A DNA stretch of 64,000 nt from Betaproteobacteria bacterium (GCA_016195915.1 JACPYS010000055.1:142057-206056), one strand, 5' to 3'; positions 40,172 to 52,090 are shown, numbered from the stretch's first letter. Notes: generated by a model from the sequence alone, not told the origin. Translations and numbers: made by a program.

Positions 40172-41155
40172 TCAGATCGTCACCACCACGGCACCGAGAC
40201 GCTTTCCGCTTTCGATGATTTCATGTGCGCGAGCGACCTCGCCGAGCGGAACGCAGGCCGCAATGCGATGCAGCGCCCGCCCGCCAGCGAGCCAGCGGCG
40301 GATCCCGTCCTGCGCCATCTGCCGCCGTTCGAGCGGGCTCGCGCCGAGCTGCAGGAAACGCACGGTCGCGTTCTTGAACATCAACCCGAGCGCGGGCACC
40401 GTGGGTTCGGGAACGGCGACCGACGAATACATCGAGATCGTGCCGCCCACGCGCAGCACTTCGCGCGTCACCGGGAGGTTGGCGCCGAAATCCACGTCGA
40501 CGACGCGATCGATGCCTTCGCCGCGCGACCACTCGCCGAGCGCGCGCACCAGGTCGTCGCTGCGGTAGTTCAGCACCAGGTCCGCGCCCGCCTCGCGCGC
40601 GTGCCGGGCCTTTTCTTCGCCGCTCACGGTCGCCGCGACCATCGCGCCGCCCCATTTCGCGAGTTGGATCGCGTAGTGCCCGACCGCGCCGGCGCCTCCG
40701 GTGACGAGGACGTGCTGCCCCTCGACCGCGCCGTCGCCGAATACCGCGAGGTACGCCGTCATGCAGGGAATGCCCAGGCACGCGGCGCGCACGAAATCGA
40801 GTTCGTCCGGGATCGGCACAGCAAGGCGCGCATCGAGCGCAACGAACTCCGCCGCGGTGCCCGATGCGCGGCCACGCTGTGCGTTGTGGACCCATACCCG
40901 CTGTCCGAGACGGTCGCGCGAAACCCCGTCCCCGGCCTCGACGATCGTGCCCGCGCCATCGTTGTGGGGAACGATGCGCGCGAACCCCATCTTCCTTGCG
41001 TAGCGGCCCGCGCGCAGATTGCAGTCCGATGGGTTCACGCCCGATGCGGCCACCCGCACGAGAACCTCTCCCGGGGCGGGCGTTGGCGCGGCAAGTTCGC
41101 CGAGCTGCAGCACCGCTGCGGCCGGCCCTTGCCGTTCGTACCATGCTGCGCGCAT
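40172..41155 (-). CDS. Zinc-free quinone oxidoreductase-like dehydrogenase 2
   Basis: A 327-aa medium-chain reductase. VAASGVNPSDCNLRAGRYAR lacks the zinc ligands, the nucleotide loop is VLVTGGAGAVGHYAIQLAK, and FGANLPVTREVLRVGG follows. It resembles the zeta-crystallin/QOR branch and is only moderately similar to the copy at 36137, so the operon carries two such reductases. It is the first gene of the operon. The gap 41156-41298 to the divergent Bug gene contains the promoter; CACCG-CAG-CGGTG at 41251-41263 is a short possible operator. Confidence 0.87.
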   Translation of the reverse strand: MRAAWYERQGPAAAVLQLGELAAPTPAPGEVLVRVAASGVNPSDCNLRAGRYARKMGFARIVPHNDGAGTIVEAGDGVSRDRLGQRVWVHNAQRGRASGTAAEFVALDARLAVPIPDELDFVRAACLGIPCMTAYLAVFGDGAVEGQHVLVTGGAGAVGHYAIQLAKWGGAMVAATVSGEEKARHAREAGADLVLNYRSDDLVRALGEWSRGEGIDRVVDVDFGANLPVTREVLRVGGTISMYSSVAVPEPTVPALGLMFKNATVRFLQLGASPLERRQMAQDGIRRWLAGGRALHRIAACVPLGEVARAHEIIESGKRLGAVVVTI

Positions 41156-41298
41156 CGCGGCTTCCTCGTTGCGCGGCTCGCGTGCGTCAGCGGCGCGTCG
41201 CTCTCGTCGGGGACTGGACTTGAATCCGTGCAAATATATCGCTTTTCCGCCACCGCAGCGGTGCAGTTTCGTTTCTGAAATCCCGCGAGGAAGACACC

Positions 41299-42258
41299 AT
41301 GAGATTCGTTATCGCGTCGCTGATGTTTGCCGCAGCCGCAACCGCGTTCGCGCAGGGCTACCCTTCGAAGCCGGTGCGCATCGTGATCCCTTATGCCGCG
41401 GGCGGCGGGCCCGACGTGCAGGCGCGCCAATTCGGCGTGAAACTCTCCGAGCTGTTGGGCCAGACGGTGGTGTTGGAAAACAAGGTGGGCGCCGCGGGCG
41501 TGCTCGCGGCGCAATACGTGGCGCAGTCGGCGGCGGATGGTTACACCGTGCTGCTGGGATCGAACACGCACCTGATCCAGAAGCACCTGAAGCCCGATCT
41601 GAGTTTCGATCCGATCGCCGATTTCGTGCCGGTGTCCAACATGGCGAGTTCTCCCACCGTGATGGTGGTGCGCGCGGATCATCCTGCGAAGAGCGTGCAG
41701 GACGTCGTGTCCAGCGCCAGGCGGAACCCGGGGAAGATGAACTACGGTTCGGGCGGCATTGGCACCTCCGCGCACCTTGCAGGTGCGACGCTTGCGGCCC
41801 TCGGCGGATTCAAGGCGGTGCACATTCCGCTCAAGGGTTCGGTGGAGATCACGCTGTCGCTGCTGCGCGGCGATACGGATTTTGCGTTTCCGATCAGCAG
41901 CACCGGCGTTCCCCAGGTGAAGAGCGGCAAGCTGCGCGCGCTCGCGGTCACCAGTGCCAAACGCATGAGCGAGTTGCCCGACGTACCGACGCTGACCGAG
42001 GTGATGAAAAGCGATCTCGCGGTGCAGGAATCCTGGTTCGGCTTCTGGGCGCCCGCGAAGTCCCCGGCGGAGGCGGTGAACGTTCTGCACGCAGCCACCG
42101 TGAAAGCGCTGGCCGATCCGCAGCTCAGGCAGCAACTCGAGTCCACCGGCGGCATTCCCGCGCCGAGCGAAAGCCCGGCCGCGTTCGCCGCGTTCGTGAA
42201 GAGCGAGAACGTGAAGTGGGCCGAAATCGTGAAGCTGTCGGCGGCGAAGGCGGACTGA
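41299..42258 (+). CDS. TTT (Bug-family) periplasmic binding protein 5
   Basis: A 319-aa exported binding protein (signal MRFVIASLMFAAAATAFA, then QGYPSKPVRIVIPYAAGGGP). Blocks: AADGYTVLLGSNTHLIQ, KMNYGSGGIGTSAHLAG, HIPLKGSVEITLSLLRGD. It is divergent from the 41155-36137 operon and ends 17 bases from the convergent PEP carboxylase gene. GAGGAAG sits 6 bases before the ATG. Ligand unknown. Confidence 0.88.
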   Translation: MRFVIASLMFAAAATAFAQGYPSKPVRIVIPYAAGGGPDVQARQFGVKLSELLGQTVVLENKVGAAGVLAAQYVAQSAADGYTVLLGSNTHLIQKHLKPDLSFDPIADFVPVSNMASSPTVMVVRADHPAKSVQDVVSSARRNPGKMNYGSGGIGTSAHLAGATLAALGGFKAVHIPLKGSVEITLSLLRGDTDFAFPISSTGVPQVKSGKLRALAVTSAKRMSELPDVPTLTEVMKSDLAVQESWFGFWAPAKSPAEAVNVLHAATVKALADPQLRQQLESTGGIPAPSESPAAFAAFVKSENVKWAEIVKLSAAKAD

Positions 42259-42275
42259 GTCGGGCCAAGCCGGAT

Positions 42276-45026
42276 TCACCCGCTGTTGCGTAATCCCGCG
42301 GCGATACCGTTGATGGTGAGGTGGATTCCCCGCTGCACGCGTTCGTCGGTCTCGCCCGCCCGGTAGCGGCGCAGCAGCTCGACCTGCAGATGATTGAGCG
42401 GATCGATGTACGGAAAGCGGTTGCGGATCGAGCGCTTGAGGACGGGGTTGAGGTCGAGCAGCTCCGCCTGCAGCGTGACCGATTTGAGCCCGGCCACCGA
42501 GCGGCGCCATTCGTCCCTGATGCGCGGGAAGATTGAAGCGCGCAAGGCCTCGTCCCTGACCAATCGGGAATAGCGTTCGGCGATTGTGATGTCGGTCTTG
42601 CCCAGCACCATGTCGATGTTCGACAGCAGCGTGCGGAAGAATCCCCACCCACCCGCCATTTCGCGCAGCAGGCTCAATCCGCTTTCGCCGTGTTCAGCCG
42701 CCCAGCTTTCGATCGCCGTGCCGAAGCCGTACCAGCCGGGCAGCATCAGCCTGCATTGCGACCACGAGAAAACCCACGGAATCGCGCGCAGGTCATCGAT
42801 TGCCATGGATTGCCTGCGCGATGCAGGCCGGCTGCCGATATTGAGCGCCGAGATTTCCGAGATCACCGTGGATTCCCAGAAATAGTGCTCGAAGCCGGCA
42901 GTTTCGTAGACCATCGCCCGGTAGGCCGTGTAGGCGTGCCGGGACAGCTGTTCCATGGCTTCGAGAAATTCAGCGCGCGGTGCGTCGTGCTCCTGCGCCA
43001 GCAACGTTGCCTCGAGCGTCGCAGCGGCGAGGACTTCAAGGTTGCGCCGTCCCAGTTCCGGATTGGCGTATTTGTGCGCGATCACTTCACCCTGCTCGGT
43101 AATGCGGATCTGCCCCTGCACGGCGCCCTGCGGCTGCGCCAGGATCGCCTGGTAGCTTGGACCGCCGCCCCGGCCGACCGAGCCGCCGCGGCCGTGAAAC
43201 AGGCGCAAGGTGATTCCGTGCCGCTCGAACACACGGCTGAGCGCGATTTCAGCACGGTAGAGCGCCCAACCGGAGGCGAGGAAGCCGCCGTCCTTGTTGC
43301 TGTCGGAGTATCCGAGCATGACTTCCTGCACGGCACCGCGGCTTGCAAGCAGCCGGTTGTAGAAACCCAGACCGAGCAGGCGGTCCATGATCGCACCGGC
43401 GTTCGCAAGGTCGTCGATGGTTTCGAACAGGGGCACGATATTCATGTCGAGTACGTGCTCGAGCGGGCGCAGCGAGCCGAACTCCTTGAGCAGCACCGCA
43501 ACCTCGAGCATGTCCGAAACGCTGTCGGTCTTGGAGATGATCACGTTCTCGATCGCAGCGCGACCGTAGCGCTCGTGGATCGAGCGCGCGCTGCGAAAGA
43601 TTTCGAGTTCGCCCAGGGTCTCCTGTGAATACTGCACGCCGGGCGAAGCAAGCGGACGCGGGCTGGCGAGTTCCTCGAGCAGCAGGGAGATCCGGGCAGG
43701 CTCGCCGAGCGCCGGATATTCGACCCCCGGCCGTGCCACCGCGAGCAGTTCGGACACCGTGCGGGCATGCACATCCGAGTTCTGCCGAAGGTCGAGCGCT
43801 GCCAGGTGGAATCCGAACAGCGACACGGCGCGGCGCAGGCGCCGCAGCTTGCCGCGAGCCAGCAGCCCGGCCTTGTGGCTGCGAAGCGATTGATTGAGCA
43901 CGTCGAGATCGGCGGCCAGCGCCTCGGCGGTGCCGTAGGGCTCCGCCGGGGCCACGGGATGTCGCGGCGCTTCGAGCTGGTCCAGGTTCTTTGCCGTGGC
44001 TGCCAGCCGGGCGTAAAAGCCGGCGATCGCCCGCCGGTACGGCTCGTCGGCGTGATGCGGATTCTGGTCGGGCGAATTCATCGCAACGTCGGTCAGCAGT
44101 TGCGGCACCCGGATCAGCGACGTCGTGGTCGAGAGTTCCGCGCCGAGCTGATGCAGTTCGTCGAGCAGGAACGCGAGCGCCTTGCGGCTTTGCGCGCGCA
44201 TCGAGGCTTCGAGCACCTGCGCGGTCACGAAAGGATTGCCGTCCCGGTCGCCTCCGATCCAGGAACCGGGCCGCAGAAACGGCGGCAACTCCTTCGCGGC
44301 CGGCCACCCCGGGACATACTTTTCGAGGTGGTCTTCCATCGCATTGTAGAGGCGGGGCAGCTCGTGCAGAAACGTGGTGTCGTAGAACGACAGCGCATTC
44401 GTCACTTCGTCCATCACTGACAGCTTGGTCCAGCGCAGCATGCGCGTCTGCCACAAACGCAGTATCAGGCGCCGCAGCGACTCGTCATGTTCATCGCGCT
44501 CGTCGGGTGCCGGATCGACGCGATCGCGCTCATCGAGCAGGCGCGCGATGCTCCATTCGCAATCGAGGATGCTCTTGCGCTGGACTTCGGTCGGATGGGC
44601 CGTGAGCACGGGGCACACCTGCGCCGAGGAGAAGAACTGCAGCAGCCGGGCGGCGTCGACGCCGGAGTCCATCGCGCGCGGCAGGGCGTGGGCAAGACTG
44701 CCTTCGCGGGGCGGCGATCCGGCCACGGCGTTGGCGCGCGCGCGCCGAATGTGGTGCTGGTCCTCGGCAATGTTGGCCAGATGCGAGAAATAGCTGAAGG
44801 CGCGCACCACCTGGCTCGTGATCTCGCGAGGCAGTTCGGATAACAGGGTTTCCATCTCCCCGCGCGCCCCGAGATCGTCGTCGCGATGCTGGCGAATCGC
44901 CAGCAGGCGGATGCGCTCGACCAGATCGAACACGTCCTTGCCCTCTTGCTGCGCCAATGTTTCTCCGAGCACGCGGCCAAGCAAGCGGATGTCGTCGCGG
45001 AGGGGTTGGTCCTTGTCTTCGGTCAT
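42276..45026 (-). CDS. ppc: Phosphoenolpyruvate carboxylase
   Basis: A 916-aa enzyme that carboxylates PEP with bicarbonate to oxaloacetate, refilling the citric acid cycle. Catalytic blocks: [15 protein letters not shown] with His144, [36 protein letters not shown], and [11 protein letters not shown]. The C-terminus [14 protein letters not shown] is normal. The length matches bacterial PEPC (880-960). ATG 45026 was chosen because homologous proteins begin shortly before LRDDIRLLG; a longer upstream frame has no family similarity. It stands alone with its own leader region. Confidence 0.95.
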   Translation of the reverse strand: MTEDKDQPLRDDIRLLGRVLGETLAQQEGKDVFDLVERIRLLAIRQHRDDDLGARGEMETLLSELPREITSQVVRAFSYFSHLANIAEDQHHIRRARANAVAGSPPREGSLAHALPRAMDSGVDAARLLQFFSSAQVCPVLTAHPTEVQRKSILDCEWSIARLLDERDRVDPAPDERDEHDESLRRLILRLWQTRMLRWTKLSVMDEVTNALSFYDTTFLHELPRLYNAMEDHLEKYVPGWPAAKELPPFLRPGSWIGGDRDGNPFVTAQVLEASMRAQSRKALAFLLDELHQLGAELSTTTSLIRVPQLLTDVAMNSPDQNPHHADEPYRRAIAGFYARLAATAKNLDQLEAPRHPVAPAEPYGTAEALAADLDVLNQSLRSHKAGLLARGKLRRLRRAVSLFGFHLAALDLRQNSDVHARTVSELLAVARPGVEYPALGEPARISLLLEELASPRPLASPGVQYSQETLGELEIFRSARSIHERYGRAAIENVIISKTDSVSDMLEVAVLLKEFGSLRPLEHVLDMNIVPLFETIDDLANAGAIMDRLLGLGFYNRLLASRGAVQEVMLGYSDSNKDGGFLASGWALYRAEIALSRVFERHGITLRLFHGRGGSVGRGGGPSYQAILAQPQGAVQGQIRITEQGEVIAHKYANPELGRRNLEVLAAATLEATLLAQEHDAPRAEFLEAMEQLSRHAYTAYRAMVYETAGFEHYFWESTVISEISALNIGSRPASRRQSMAIDDLRAIPWVFSWSQCRLMLPGWYGFGTAIESWAAEHGESGLSLLREMAGGWGFFRTLLSNIDMVLGKTDITIAERYSRLVRDEALRASIFPRIRDEWRRSVAGLKSVTLQAELLDLNPVLKRSIRNRFPYIDPLNHLQVELLRRYRAGETDERVQRGIHLTINGIAAGLRNSG

Positions 45027-45340
45027 GAGCCGGGCTACTGCAGCAGATTCCCGCTGGCCTGATCCCGGCTCAGGCCGGTACGATTGTCCTCGAGCGCCTC
45101 CGGGCGCCGTGCGACGCTGGCTGGTGTACTCATGGGCTATGCGTTCCTGGTGGCAAGGAAGGTCTGAAAGTCCATAGCTTGCAATAATGATGCCCTGGTG
45201 ACCAGGCGCTTGAACTTGCTGGATTCTCCTCACACTCGAGGAAATGGCGTCGCCCCGTGGCAACCTGAGATGAACCGAAAGGGGGCAGCAGGCCGGCTCC
45301 TCGCGTTGCGGCGCACCGGATTTGGGCGCGACGGGGCACC
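45027..45340. other. ppc leader region, no convincing gene
   Basis: About 314 bases between the ABC permease and ppc. It contains a 32-codon minus-strand frame (45035-45133, begins [16 protein letters not shown]) just upstream of ppc without a strong ribosome site; it may be a leader peptide or chance. The perfect palindrome at 45194-45206 lies between a plausible -10 (CATTAT, minus strand, about 45185-45190) and -35-like TTCAAG (about 45210-45215) with 19-base spacing. The left part of the region has nothing else I can name. Confidence 0.4.
45194..45206. promoter_or_regulatory. Perfect palindrome in the ppc promoter region
   Basis: CCTGGT-G-ACCAGG is an exact 6+1+6 inverted repeat about 168-180 bases before the ppc start. 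Its place between a weak -10 and -35 suggests repressor binding. GntR- and LysR-type regulators use similar symmetrical sites. The cognate regulator is not identifiable here. Confidence 0.45.
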
Positions 45341-46120
45341 TCAGCGCCCGCGCTTGCGATGGATGCGCGCCTCGAGCGAGCGCAGCAGGAGGTCGATCGC
45401 GAACCCGACGATGCCGATCGCGACCATGCCGCTCATCACGGTCGCCGTGCTGATGTTGCTCTGGCCTTTCACCATCAGGTAACCGACACCGCTCGAGGCG
45501 ACGATCAACTCGGCGCCGACCAGCGACTGCCAGCCCAGGCCCGCACTGATCCGCAACCCGGCCACGATCGAGGGCACCGATGCCGGCAGGAGGACTTCGG
45601 TGATCATGCGCCAGTGGCTCGCGCCGAGCGTCTGCGCGGCCTCCACGAACCGGGGCTCGACGTACTTGGCGCCACGGTAGGCGTTGATCACGCAGGGCGG
45701 GAAAGCGCCGCTGAAGATGATCAGGATCGGGCCGCCGATACCGGTGCCGAACCACAGCGCGGCGAACGGCACCCATGCGATCGGCGCGACGAAGCGCAGT
45801 GCATCGAATAGGGGAGACACGACGCCATCGAGCCAGCGGAACCAGCCCATTGCGAGGCCCAGCGGAACGCCGATCAGCGCGGCCAGCGCGAAGCCAGCGC
45901 CGAAGCGGCCGAACGAGGAGAGCAGGTGCTGCTGCAGCGTGTAGCCGACAAACGGCTGCTGCGTGAGCTCCGCGAACCGCTCTGCGACGGCAACAGGCGA
46001 GGGCAGGAACAGCTTCGGCACCAGAGCGCTTGCGGCGAGCAGCGCCCATAGCGCGAAGAAACCGCCCAGGCCGAGCGCGCTCAACGCGATGAAGCTCCGG
46101 CGCGACAGTCGATCGTGCAT
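45341..46120 (-). CDS. ABC importer permease (sulfonate/nitrate type) 2
   Basis: A 259-aa inner-membrane permease of the SsuC/TauC type with ~6 membrane segments and the cytoplasmic EAA loop [22 protein letters not shown]. It begins [10 protein letters not shown]; the upstream Met (46144) would overlap the preceding gene. Together with 46129, 46925 and 47988 it forms a complete importer. Two permease genes suggest a heterodimer. Confidence 0.88.
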   Translation of the reverse strand: MHDRLSRRSFIALSALGLGGFFALWALLAASALVPKLFLPSPVAVAERFAELTQQPFVGYTLQQHLLSSFGRFGAGFALAALIGVPLGLAMGWFRWLDGVVSPLFDALRFVAPIAWVPFAALWFGTGIGGPILIIFSGAFPPCVINAYRGAKYVEPRFVEAAQTLGASHWRMITEVLLPASVPSIVAGLRISAGLGWQSLVGAELIVASSGVGYLMVKGQSNISTATVMSGMVAIGIVGFAIDLLLRSLEARIHRKRGR

Positions 46121-46128
46121 GCGAGGAC

Positions 46129-46908
46129 TCAGCGCCCGCGCCACGGCATCGCGCGCGCCTCGAGGAGCGTCAGCAGCGCGGTCATCAGGCCGCCGGCGAG
46201 CGCGACGGCAACCATGCCGACGAGGATCATCGCCGGGTAGATGTCGAGCCCGCCTTGGTAGAGCAGGTGGCCGAGCCCGGTGATCGCGCCGATCAGCTCG
46301 CCGGCCACCAGCGTGGTCCAGCAGGCCTGCAACGAGAGCCGCAGGCCGGTGAAGACCAGCGGGAGCGCGCCGGGAAACAGCACTTCGCGCAGCAGCATCG
46401 CGCGCGGGATGCCGAGCGAGCGCGCCGCCTCAAGCAGGTGCGGCTCGATCGAGCGCACCCCGGCGTAGCTGTTGATCACCGACGGAACGAAGGCCGCGAA
46501 CCAGATCACGAGCACCTTGGCTGCGTCGCCGAGACCGAGCCAGACGATCGCAAGCGGGATCCAGGCGAGCGGCGGGATCGGCCGCAGCAGCAGGAATGCC
46601 GGGTTGAGGATCGCCTCGGCGCGCCGGCTCCAACCCATCAGCATGCCGAGCGGCACGCCGACGGCGACCGCGGCGACAAACCCGTACAACACCAGCAGGC
46701 AGCTGTGCAGGAAATGCTGGTGCAGCATGCCATCGGCATAGCCCTGCACCGCCACCTGCACGAACGCCGTCCAGACCTCGCCCGGGGGCGGGAAGTAAAT
46801 CGGCGCGATCCACTGCCCGGCGCTCCCCACGCCCCAGATCGCGGCCAGCGCGAGGACGGTCGCCGTCCCAATCGCGAGCCTGAAACGGCGATCGGCGCCG
46901 GCAGTCAT
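46129..46908 (-). CDS. ABC importer permease (sulfonate/nitrate type) 1
   Basis: A 259-aa permease related to the one at 45341, with EAA loop [22 protein letters not shown] and [20 protein letters not shown]. The Met at 46908 follows the binding-protein stop by 17 bases; the longer frame would overlap it. The order is binding protein, permease, permease. The ATPase gene is upstream of all. Confidence 0.87.
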   Translation of the reverse strand: MTAGADRRFRLAIGTATVLALAAIWGVGSAGQWIAPIYFPPPGEVWTAFVQVAVQGYADGMLHQHFLHSCLLVLYGFVAAVAVGVPLGMLMGWSRRAEAILNPAFLLLRPIPPLAWIPLAIVWLGLGDAAKVLVIWFAAFVPSVINSYAGVRSIEPHLLEAARSLGIPRAMLLREVLFPGALPLVFTGLRLSLQACWTTLVAGELIGAITGLGHLLYQGGLDIYPAMILVGMVAVALAGGLMTALLTLLEARAMPWRGR

Positions 46909-46924
46909 GGCCCGGTTGGACTGC

Positions 46925-47968
46925 TCAGTTTGACTGATTGGCAAACGCCTTGAGTTTCGGATCGCGCTCGACCATCTTCAGAAAGTCATCCGTGATGTAA
47001 CGCGATGCCTGCGGCACCTCCGGCATCGTGCCCGCCGCTTTCATGAATTCGCCGATCTGGGTCATCCACTTGTCGACGTCCGAGCCGGCGCCCGAGCGGT
47101 TCATGACCTTCAGCTGGCCCGCAAGGTCGTACACCGGCCGCGTGTCGAATTCCTTGTTCATCGACGCCTCCGAGATCGTCACGCCGCCCACTTCGTAGAA
47201 CTTCTTCATCATCGCGACCGATTCCGCGCGGTGCGTGCTCATCCATTTCCATGCGCGCAGGTACACCGCGAGGAACTTCGCGACGTTCTGCGGCTGTTCC
47301 TTCGCATAGTCGGCGCGCACGACCAGCGCTCCCGGGACGATCGCGCCGGCGTCCTTGCCCGAGCAGATCACCTTTGCGCCGGCCTTCTCTTCCATGGTGT
47401 AGATGTTCGGCGCCCAGAGCCCGCCGAGATCGGCGTTGTTCGACGACATCGCGGAGATGATCTCCGCCTGGCCCATGCTCTTGATCGTCACGTCGCTCTT
47501 CTTGAGGCCCCATTTGGCGAGGCAGGACTGCACCGCGTAGTCCCCGGTCGAGTTCGCCGTCAGCACGATCGTCTGGCCCCTGATGCTCTGCGGATTGTTC
47601 ATGAAGCCGGCGGCCTTCGCGCCGGTCGCGAGCAGCGCGTTGCCGACCGACTCGTCGTTGGTCAGGCCGACCGTGAGCAGGTTGTAGCGCACCGCCCCGA
47701 GCACCGCAGGCACGGAGCCCGTGCCGCCGACATCCCAGGACTTCGATGCGGAGGCGGCGATCTGCGGCACGCCCGCGGGGAAGGTGCTGAACACCGGCTT
47801 CAGGCCCACTTCGGCCCACCAGCCCTTCTCGCTGGCAACGTGGAAGGGCAGCGCCCAGTACAGCGCCGGCTGGTAGCTCACCTTGATTTCGGCGACCTGC
47901 GCCTGCGCGCCGAATGCTGCGCCCGTCAGGACGCCGATTAGCGCCTTGCCTACAGTCTTCATCATCAT
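46925..47968 (-). CDS. ABC importer periplasmic binding protein (sulfonate/taurine type)
   Basis: A 347-aa binding protein with a signal peptide (KALIGVLTGAAFGAQAQ). Mature start VAEIKVSYQPALYWALPFHV matches the SsuA/TauA/NMT1 family of sulfonate, nitrate and thiamine-precursor receptors, as do AEVGLKPVFSTFPAGVPQ and the SAMSSNNADLGGLWAP loop. It probably recognises a sulfonate or related acid. The genes following in the operon are two permeases. Its neighbours upstream are ATPase and dehydrogenases of the putative dihydroxypropanesulfonate pathway. Confidence 0.85.
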   Translation of the reverse strand: MMMKTVGKALIGVLTGAAFGAQAQVAEIKVSYQPALYWALPFHVASEKGWWAEVGLKPVFSTFPAGVPQIAASASKSWDVGGTGSVPAVLGAVRYNLLTVGLTNDESVGNALLATGAKAAGFMNNPQSIRGQTIVLTANSTGDYAVQSCLAKWGLKKSDVTIKSMGQAEIISAMSSNNADLGGLWAPNIYTMEEKAGAKVICSGKDAGAIVPGALVVRADYAKEQPQNVAKFLAVYLRAWKWMSTHRAESVAMMKKFYEVGGVTISEASMNKEFDTRPVYDLAGQLKVMNRSGAGSDVDKWMTQIGEFMKAAGTMPEVPQASRYITDDFLKMVERDPKLKAFANQSN

Positions 47969-47987
47969 GATTCTCCTCCAGGGTGGG

Positions 47988-48797
47988 TTACGGCTGCTCA
48001 GTGGCGGTCGCCTGCTGCTCGCGCAGCAGGCGCCAGATCCGGGTGCGCAGGCGCACGAACGATTGCTGGTCCATCACGTCCTCGATGCGCTCGTGGCGGT
48101 CCCAGTCTTCGGCCGCGCGCACTGTCGCGACGTCGACGACCTCGCGCATGCGCCCTGGCCGGGGGCTCATCACCACGACCCGGTCGGCGAGGTACACGGC
48201 TTCCTCGACCGAGTGCGTGATGAACAGCACCGTGCGCGGGTTGACGCGCGAAAGCTTGACCAGTTCTTCCTGCATGACCACCCGCGTCTGAGCATCGAGC
48301 GCGCCGAACGGCTCGTCCATCAGCAGCACGCCCGGATCCAGAACGTAGGAGCGCGCGATCGCGACGCGCTGCTGCATCCCGCCGGAGAGCTGATGCGGGT
48401 ACGCCGAGCCGTAGTCCCGCAGGCCCATCAATTCCAGCTGGCGCGCGATGCGTTCGGCGCGCTCGCCCCGGGCGATGCCCTTGCCGCGCAGGCCGAACTC
48501 GATGTTCTCGTAGACGGTCTTCCAGGGGAACAGCGCGAACTGCTGGAACACCACCGCGCGCTCCGGCCCGGGGCCCGTCACGCCCCTGCCGCCGACAGTC
48601 ACGCTGCCGCTCGTGGGGAACTCGAGGCCGGCAGCCATGCGCATGCAGGTGGTCTTGCCGCAGCCCGAGGGCCCGACGATCGCGACGAATTCGCGTTCGC
48701 GCACCGTGAAGCTCATCTCCGCGAGCGCAGGCACGGGCTGCCCGTCGCGCTCGAAGGTCCGGGTGACGCGGTCGAACACGATCTCGCTCAAGGGCAC
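47988..48797 (-). CDS. ABC importer ATPase
   Basis: A 269-aa SsuB/TauB-type ATPase. Walker A GPSGCGKTT at 42-50, signature LSGGMQQRVAIARSY and Walker B VLLMDEPFGALDAQTR. It powers the importer 45341-47968 on the same strand. It starts 5 bases after the stop of the zinc dehydrogenase gene, so enzyme and transport genes form one transcription unit from 51910. Confidence 0.92.
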   Translation of the reverse strand: MPLSEIVFDRVTRTFERDGQPVPALAEMSFTVREREFVAIVGPSGCGKTTCMRMAAGLEFPTSGSVTVGGRGVTGPGPERAVVFQQFALFPWKTVYENIEFGLRGKGIARGERAERIARQLELMGLRDYGSAYPHQLSGGMQQRVAIARSYVLDPGVLLMDEPFGALDAQTRVVMQEELVKLSRVNPRTVLFITHSVEEAVYLADRVVVMSPRPGRMREVVDVATVRAAEDWDRHERIEDVMDQQSFVRLRTRIWRLLREQQATATEQP

Positions 48798-48801
48798 GCG
48801 C

Positions 48802-49794
48802 TCATGGCCGGAGGACGATCTTGGCCGCGGCCGTGCGGCCCTCGTGCAGGTCGCGAAACGCCTGCGCGCCCTCCGAGAGCGGCCTTTCCTCGACCCAGGC
48901 GAGGTTGCCGAAGGCGCCTTCGTGCAGTGCGGCCACCGCTGCGCGCAGGTCGCTCGTTGCGTAGGTGTAGGTGCCGATCAGCGTGATCTCGGCAAGCGTC
49001 AGCTTGCGCATGTCGATCTCCGAGGCCCAGTGCATCAGGCCGATGTGCATCACCACCCCGCCGGGCTTCACGGCGGCGAGCGCTGCATTGCGCGTGGCTT
49101 TGGCGCCGACCGCATCGATCACGAGCTCGATACTGCTGTCCGCAGGAGCGCCTTGCGCAACCGGGTCGTACACCGCGACGCCGGTGGCGCGCGCCGCCGA
49201 AGCGCGGCGCAGCGCATTCGTCTCGGCGAGCGTGACATGGCGCGTGCCATAGCTGCGCAGCAACAATGCCGCGAGCAGCCCGATCGCGCCACCCCCGAGC
49301 ACGAGTATGCGGCACTCGGGCAGCGGGCGCACGAGGCTGCGCATCGCGACGTTGATCGCATGCACCGCGGTCGCCGCCGGCTCGGTCAGCGCCGCGGCCC
49401 GCACGCTCATGTCCTGCGGGATGTCGATCACGCTCGCGGCGGCGGTGGTCACGTAATCGGCGAAGCCCCCCGCGCGGGTCATGCCGATCATGGTGCGGTT
49501 CGCGCACAGATTGTCGCGGCCCTGCTTGCAGTACTCGCAGCTGCCGCAGGTGATCAGGGGGTTCACCGTTGCGCGGCGCCCCTTGCCCGGGCCCTCGAGG
49601 ATCTCGCCGGTCAACTCGTGGCCGAGGATCAGCGGCGGGTTCCGGCGCGGGTCGTGGCCGTGGTAGGCGTGCATGTCCGAGCCGCAGATGCCGACGGCGT
49701 CGGCGCGGATCTTGACCTCGCCGGGGGCGGCGGCCGGCTCCGGTTCGTCGCGGTAGGTGACTTCGTTGGCTGCGGTATAGACGAGCGCTTTCAT
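48802..49794 (-). CDS. Zinc-binding dehydrogenase (possible HpsP-like)
   Basis: A 330-aa sorbitol/threonine-dehydrogenase-like enzyme. Catalytic zinc: Cys37 (GICGSD), His59 and Glu60 (GHE). Structural zinc: Cys83, Cys86, Cys89 and Cys97. NAD loop VLGGGAIGLLAALLLR. It oxidises a secondary alcohol. Placed between the SDR and the sulfonate-type transporter, it could be one of the two 2-dehydrogenases of the dihydroxypropanesulfonate pathway (HpsO/HpsP type) or act on another polyol acid. Confidence 0.85.
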   Translation of the reverse strand: MKALVYTAANEVTYRDEPEPAAAPGEVKIRADAVGICGSDMHAYHGHDPRRNPPLILGHELTGEILEGPGKGRRATVNPLITCGSCEYCKQGRDNLCANRTMIGMTRAGGFADYVTTAAASVIDIPQDMSVRAAALTEPAATAVHAINVAMRSLVRPLPECRILVLGGGAIGLLAALLLRSYGTRHVTLAETNALRRASAARATGVAVYDPVAQGAPADSSIELVIDAVGAKATRNAALAAVKPGGVVMHIGLMHWASEIDMRKLTLAEITLIGTYTYATSDLRAAVAALHEGAFGNLAWVEERPLSEGAQAFRDLHEGRTAAAKIVLRP

Positions 49795-49808
49795 GCCTGT
49801 TTCCCCGG

Positions 49809-50576
49809 CTAGCCTGCGGAATACCCGCCGTCAACGAATATTGTCTGGCCGGTAACGTAATCGGAGGCTCGGCTCGCAAGGTAGATCGCGGTGCCGTGCA
49901 GGTCGGCGAGGCTGCCGTTGCGGCCGGTGAAGGTCTTGTCCGCGTTGGCCTGCCATTTCTGCGCGTCGTTCACGACCGGCGCGGTCAACGCGGTCGGAAA
50001 GAACCCCGGCGCGATCGCATTGGCATTCACGCCGTGGCGCGACCAGGCCTCGGCCTGCGCGCGCGTGAGCTGCATGATTCCACCCTTTGACGCGCCATAG
50101 GGCGCGCTGTTCGCGAACGCACGCACTGATTGCAGAGATGCAATATTGATGATGCGGCCCCAGCCCTTTGCGAGCATCGCCGGCGCGAGCTTCTGCGCGA
50201 GGAAGAACGGCGCGTCGAGGTTGATGCGCAGTGTGGCGTCCCAGTCGGCCTCGGTTAATTCGGCCATGGGCTTGCGCGGATTGATGCCGGCAGCGTTCAC
50301 GAGGATGTCGGGCGCGCCAAACGCCTTGCCGCTGGCCTCTGCGCATTCCGCGATCGCCTCGCGCTCGGCGAGATTGCACGAAAGGCACACCGCTCGGCCG
50401 CCCGCCGATTCGATCGCGCTGCGCGCTTTCTCCAGAGCCTCTGCGCCGCGCGCGGCAAGCACGATCGCGGCGCCCGCGCTCGAGAGTGCCAGTGCGATTT
50501 CGCGGCCGATGCCCGAACTCGCGCCGGTCACCAGCGCGACCTTGCCGCCCAGGTCGAACAGTGCCGCGGCACCCAT
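49809..50576 (-). CDS. Short-chain dehydrogenase (possible HpsO-like)
   Basis: A 255-aa SDR. Cofactor loop TGASSGIG at 17-24; catalytic Ser147, Tyr160 and Lys164 (APYGASKGG). Sequence form NAAGINPRKPMAELTEADWD matches gluconate 5-dehydrogenase/2-deoxygluconate dehydrogenase relatives. With its neighbours (HisD-superfamily dehydrogenase and zinc dehydrogenase) it fits an alcohol-epimerising pair. It lies 14 bases before the zinc dehydrogenase gene. Confidence 0.87.
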   Translation of the reverse strand: MGAAALFDLGGKVALVTGASSGIGREIALALSSAGAAIVLAARGAEALEKARSAIESAGGRAVCLSCNLAEREAIAECAEASGKAFGAPDILVNAAGINPRKPMAELTEADWDATLRINLDAPFFLAQKLAPAMLAKGWGRIINIASLQSVRAFANSAPYGASKGGIMQLTRAQAEAWSRHGVNANAIAPGFFPTALTAPVVNDAQKWQANADKTFTGRNGSLADLHGTAIYLASRASDYVTGQTIFVDGGYSAG

Positions 50577-50596
50577 TCAGGCCCTCCCGGTGCGCA

Positions 50597-52090
<1,494 letters not shown>

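Noticed and set aside
45027..46049. N-terminal extension of ppc through the upstream permease gene
   Set aside because: The added ~340 residues have no PEPC similarity and overlap the ABC permease; PEPC begins near [12 protein letters not shown].
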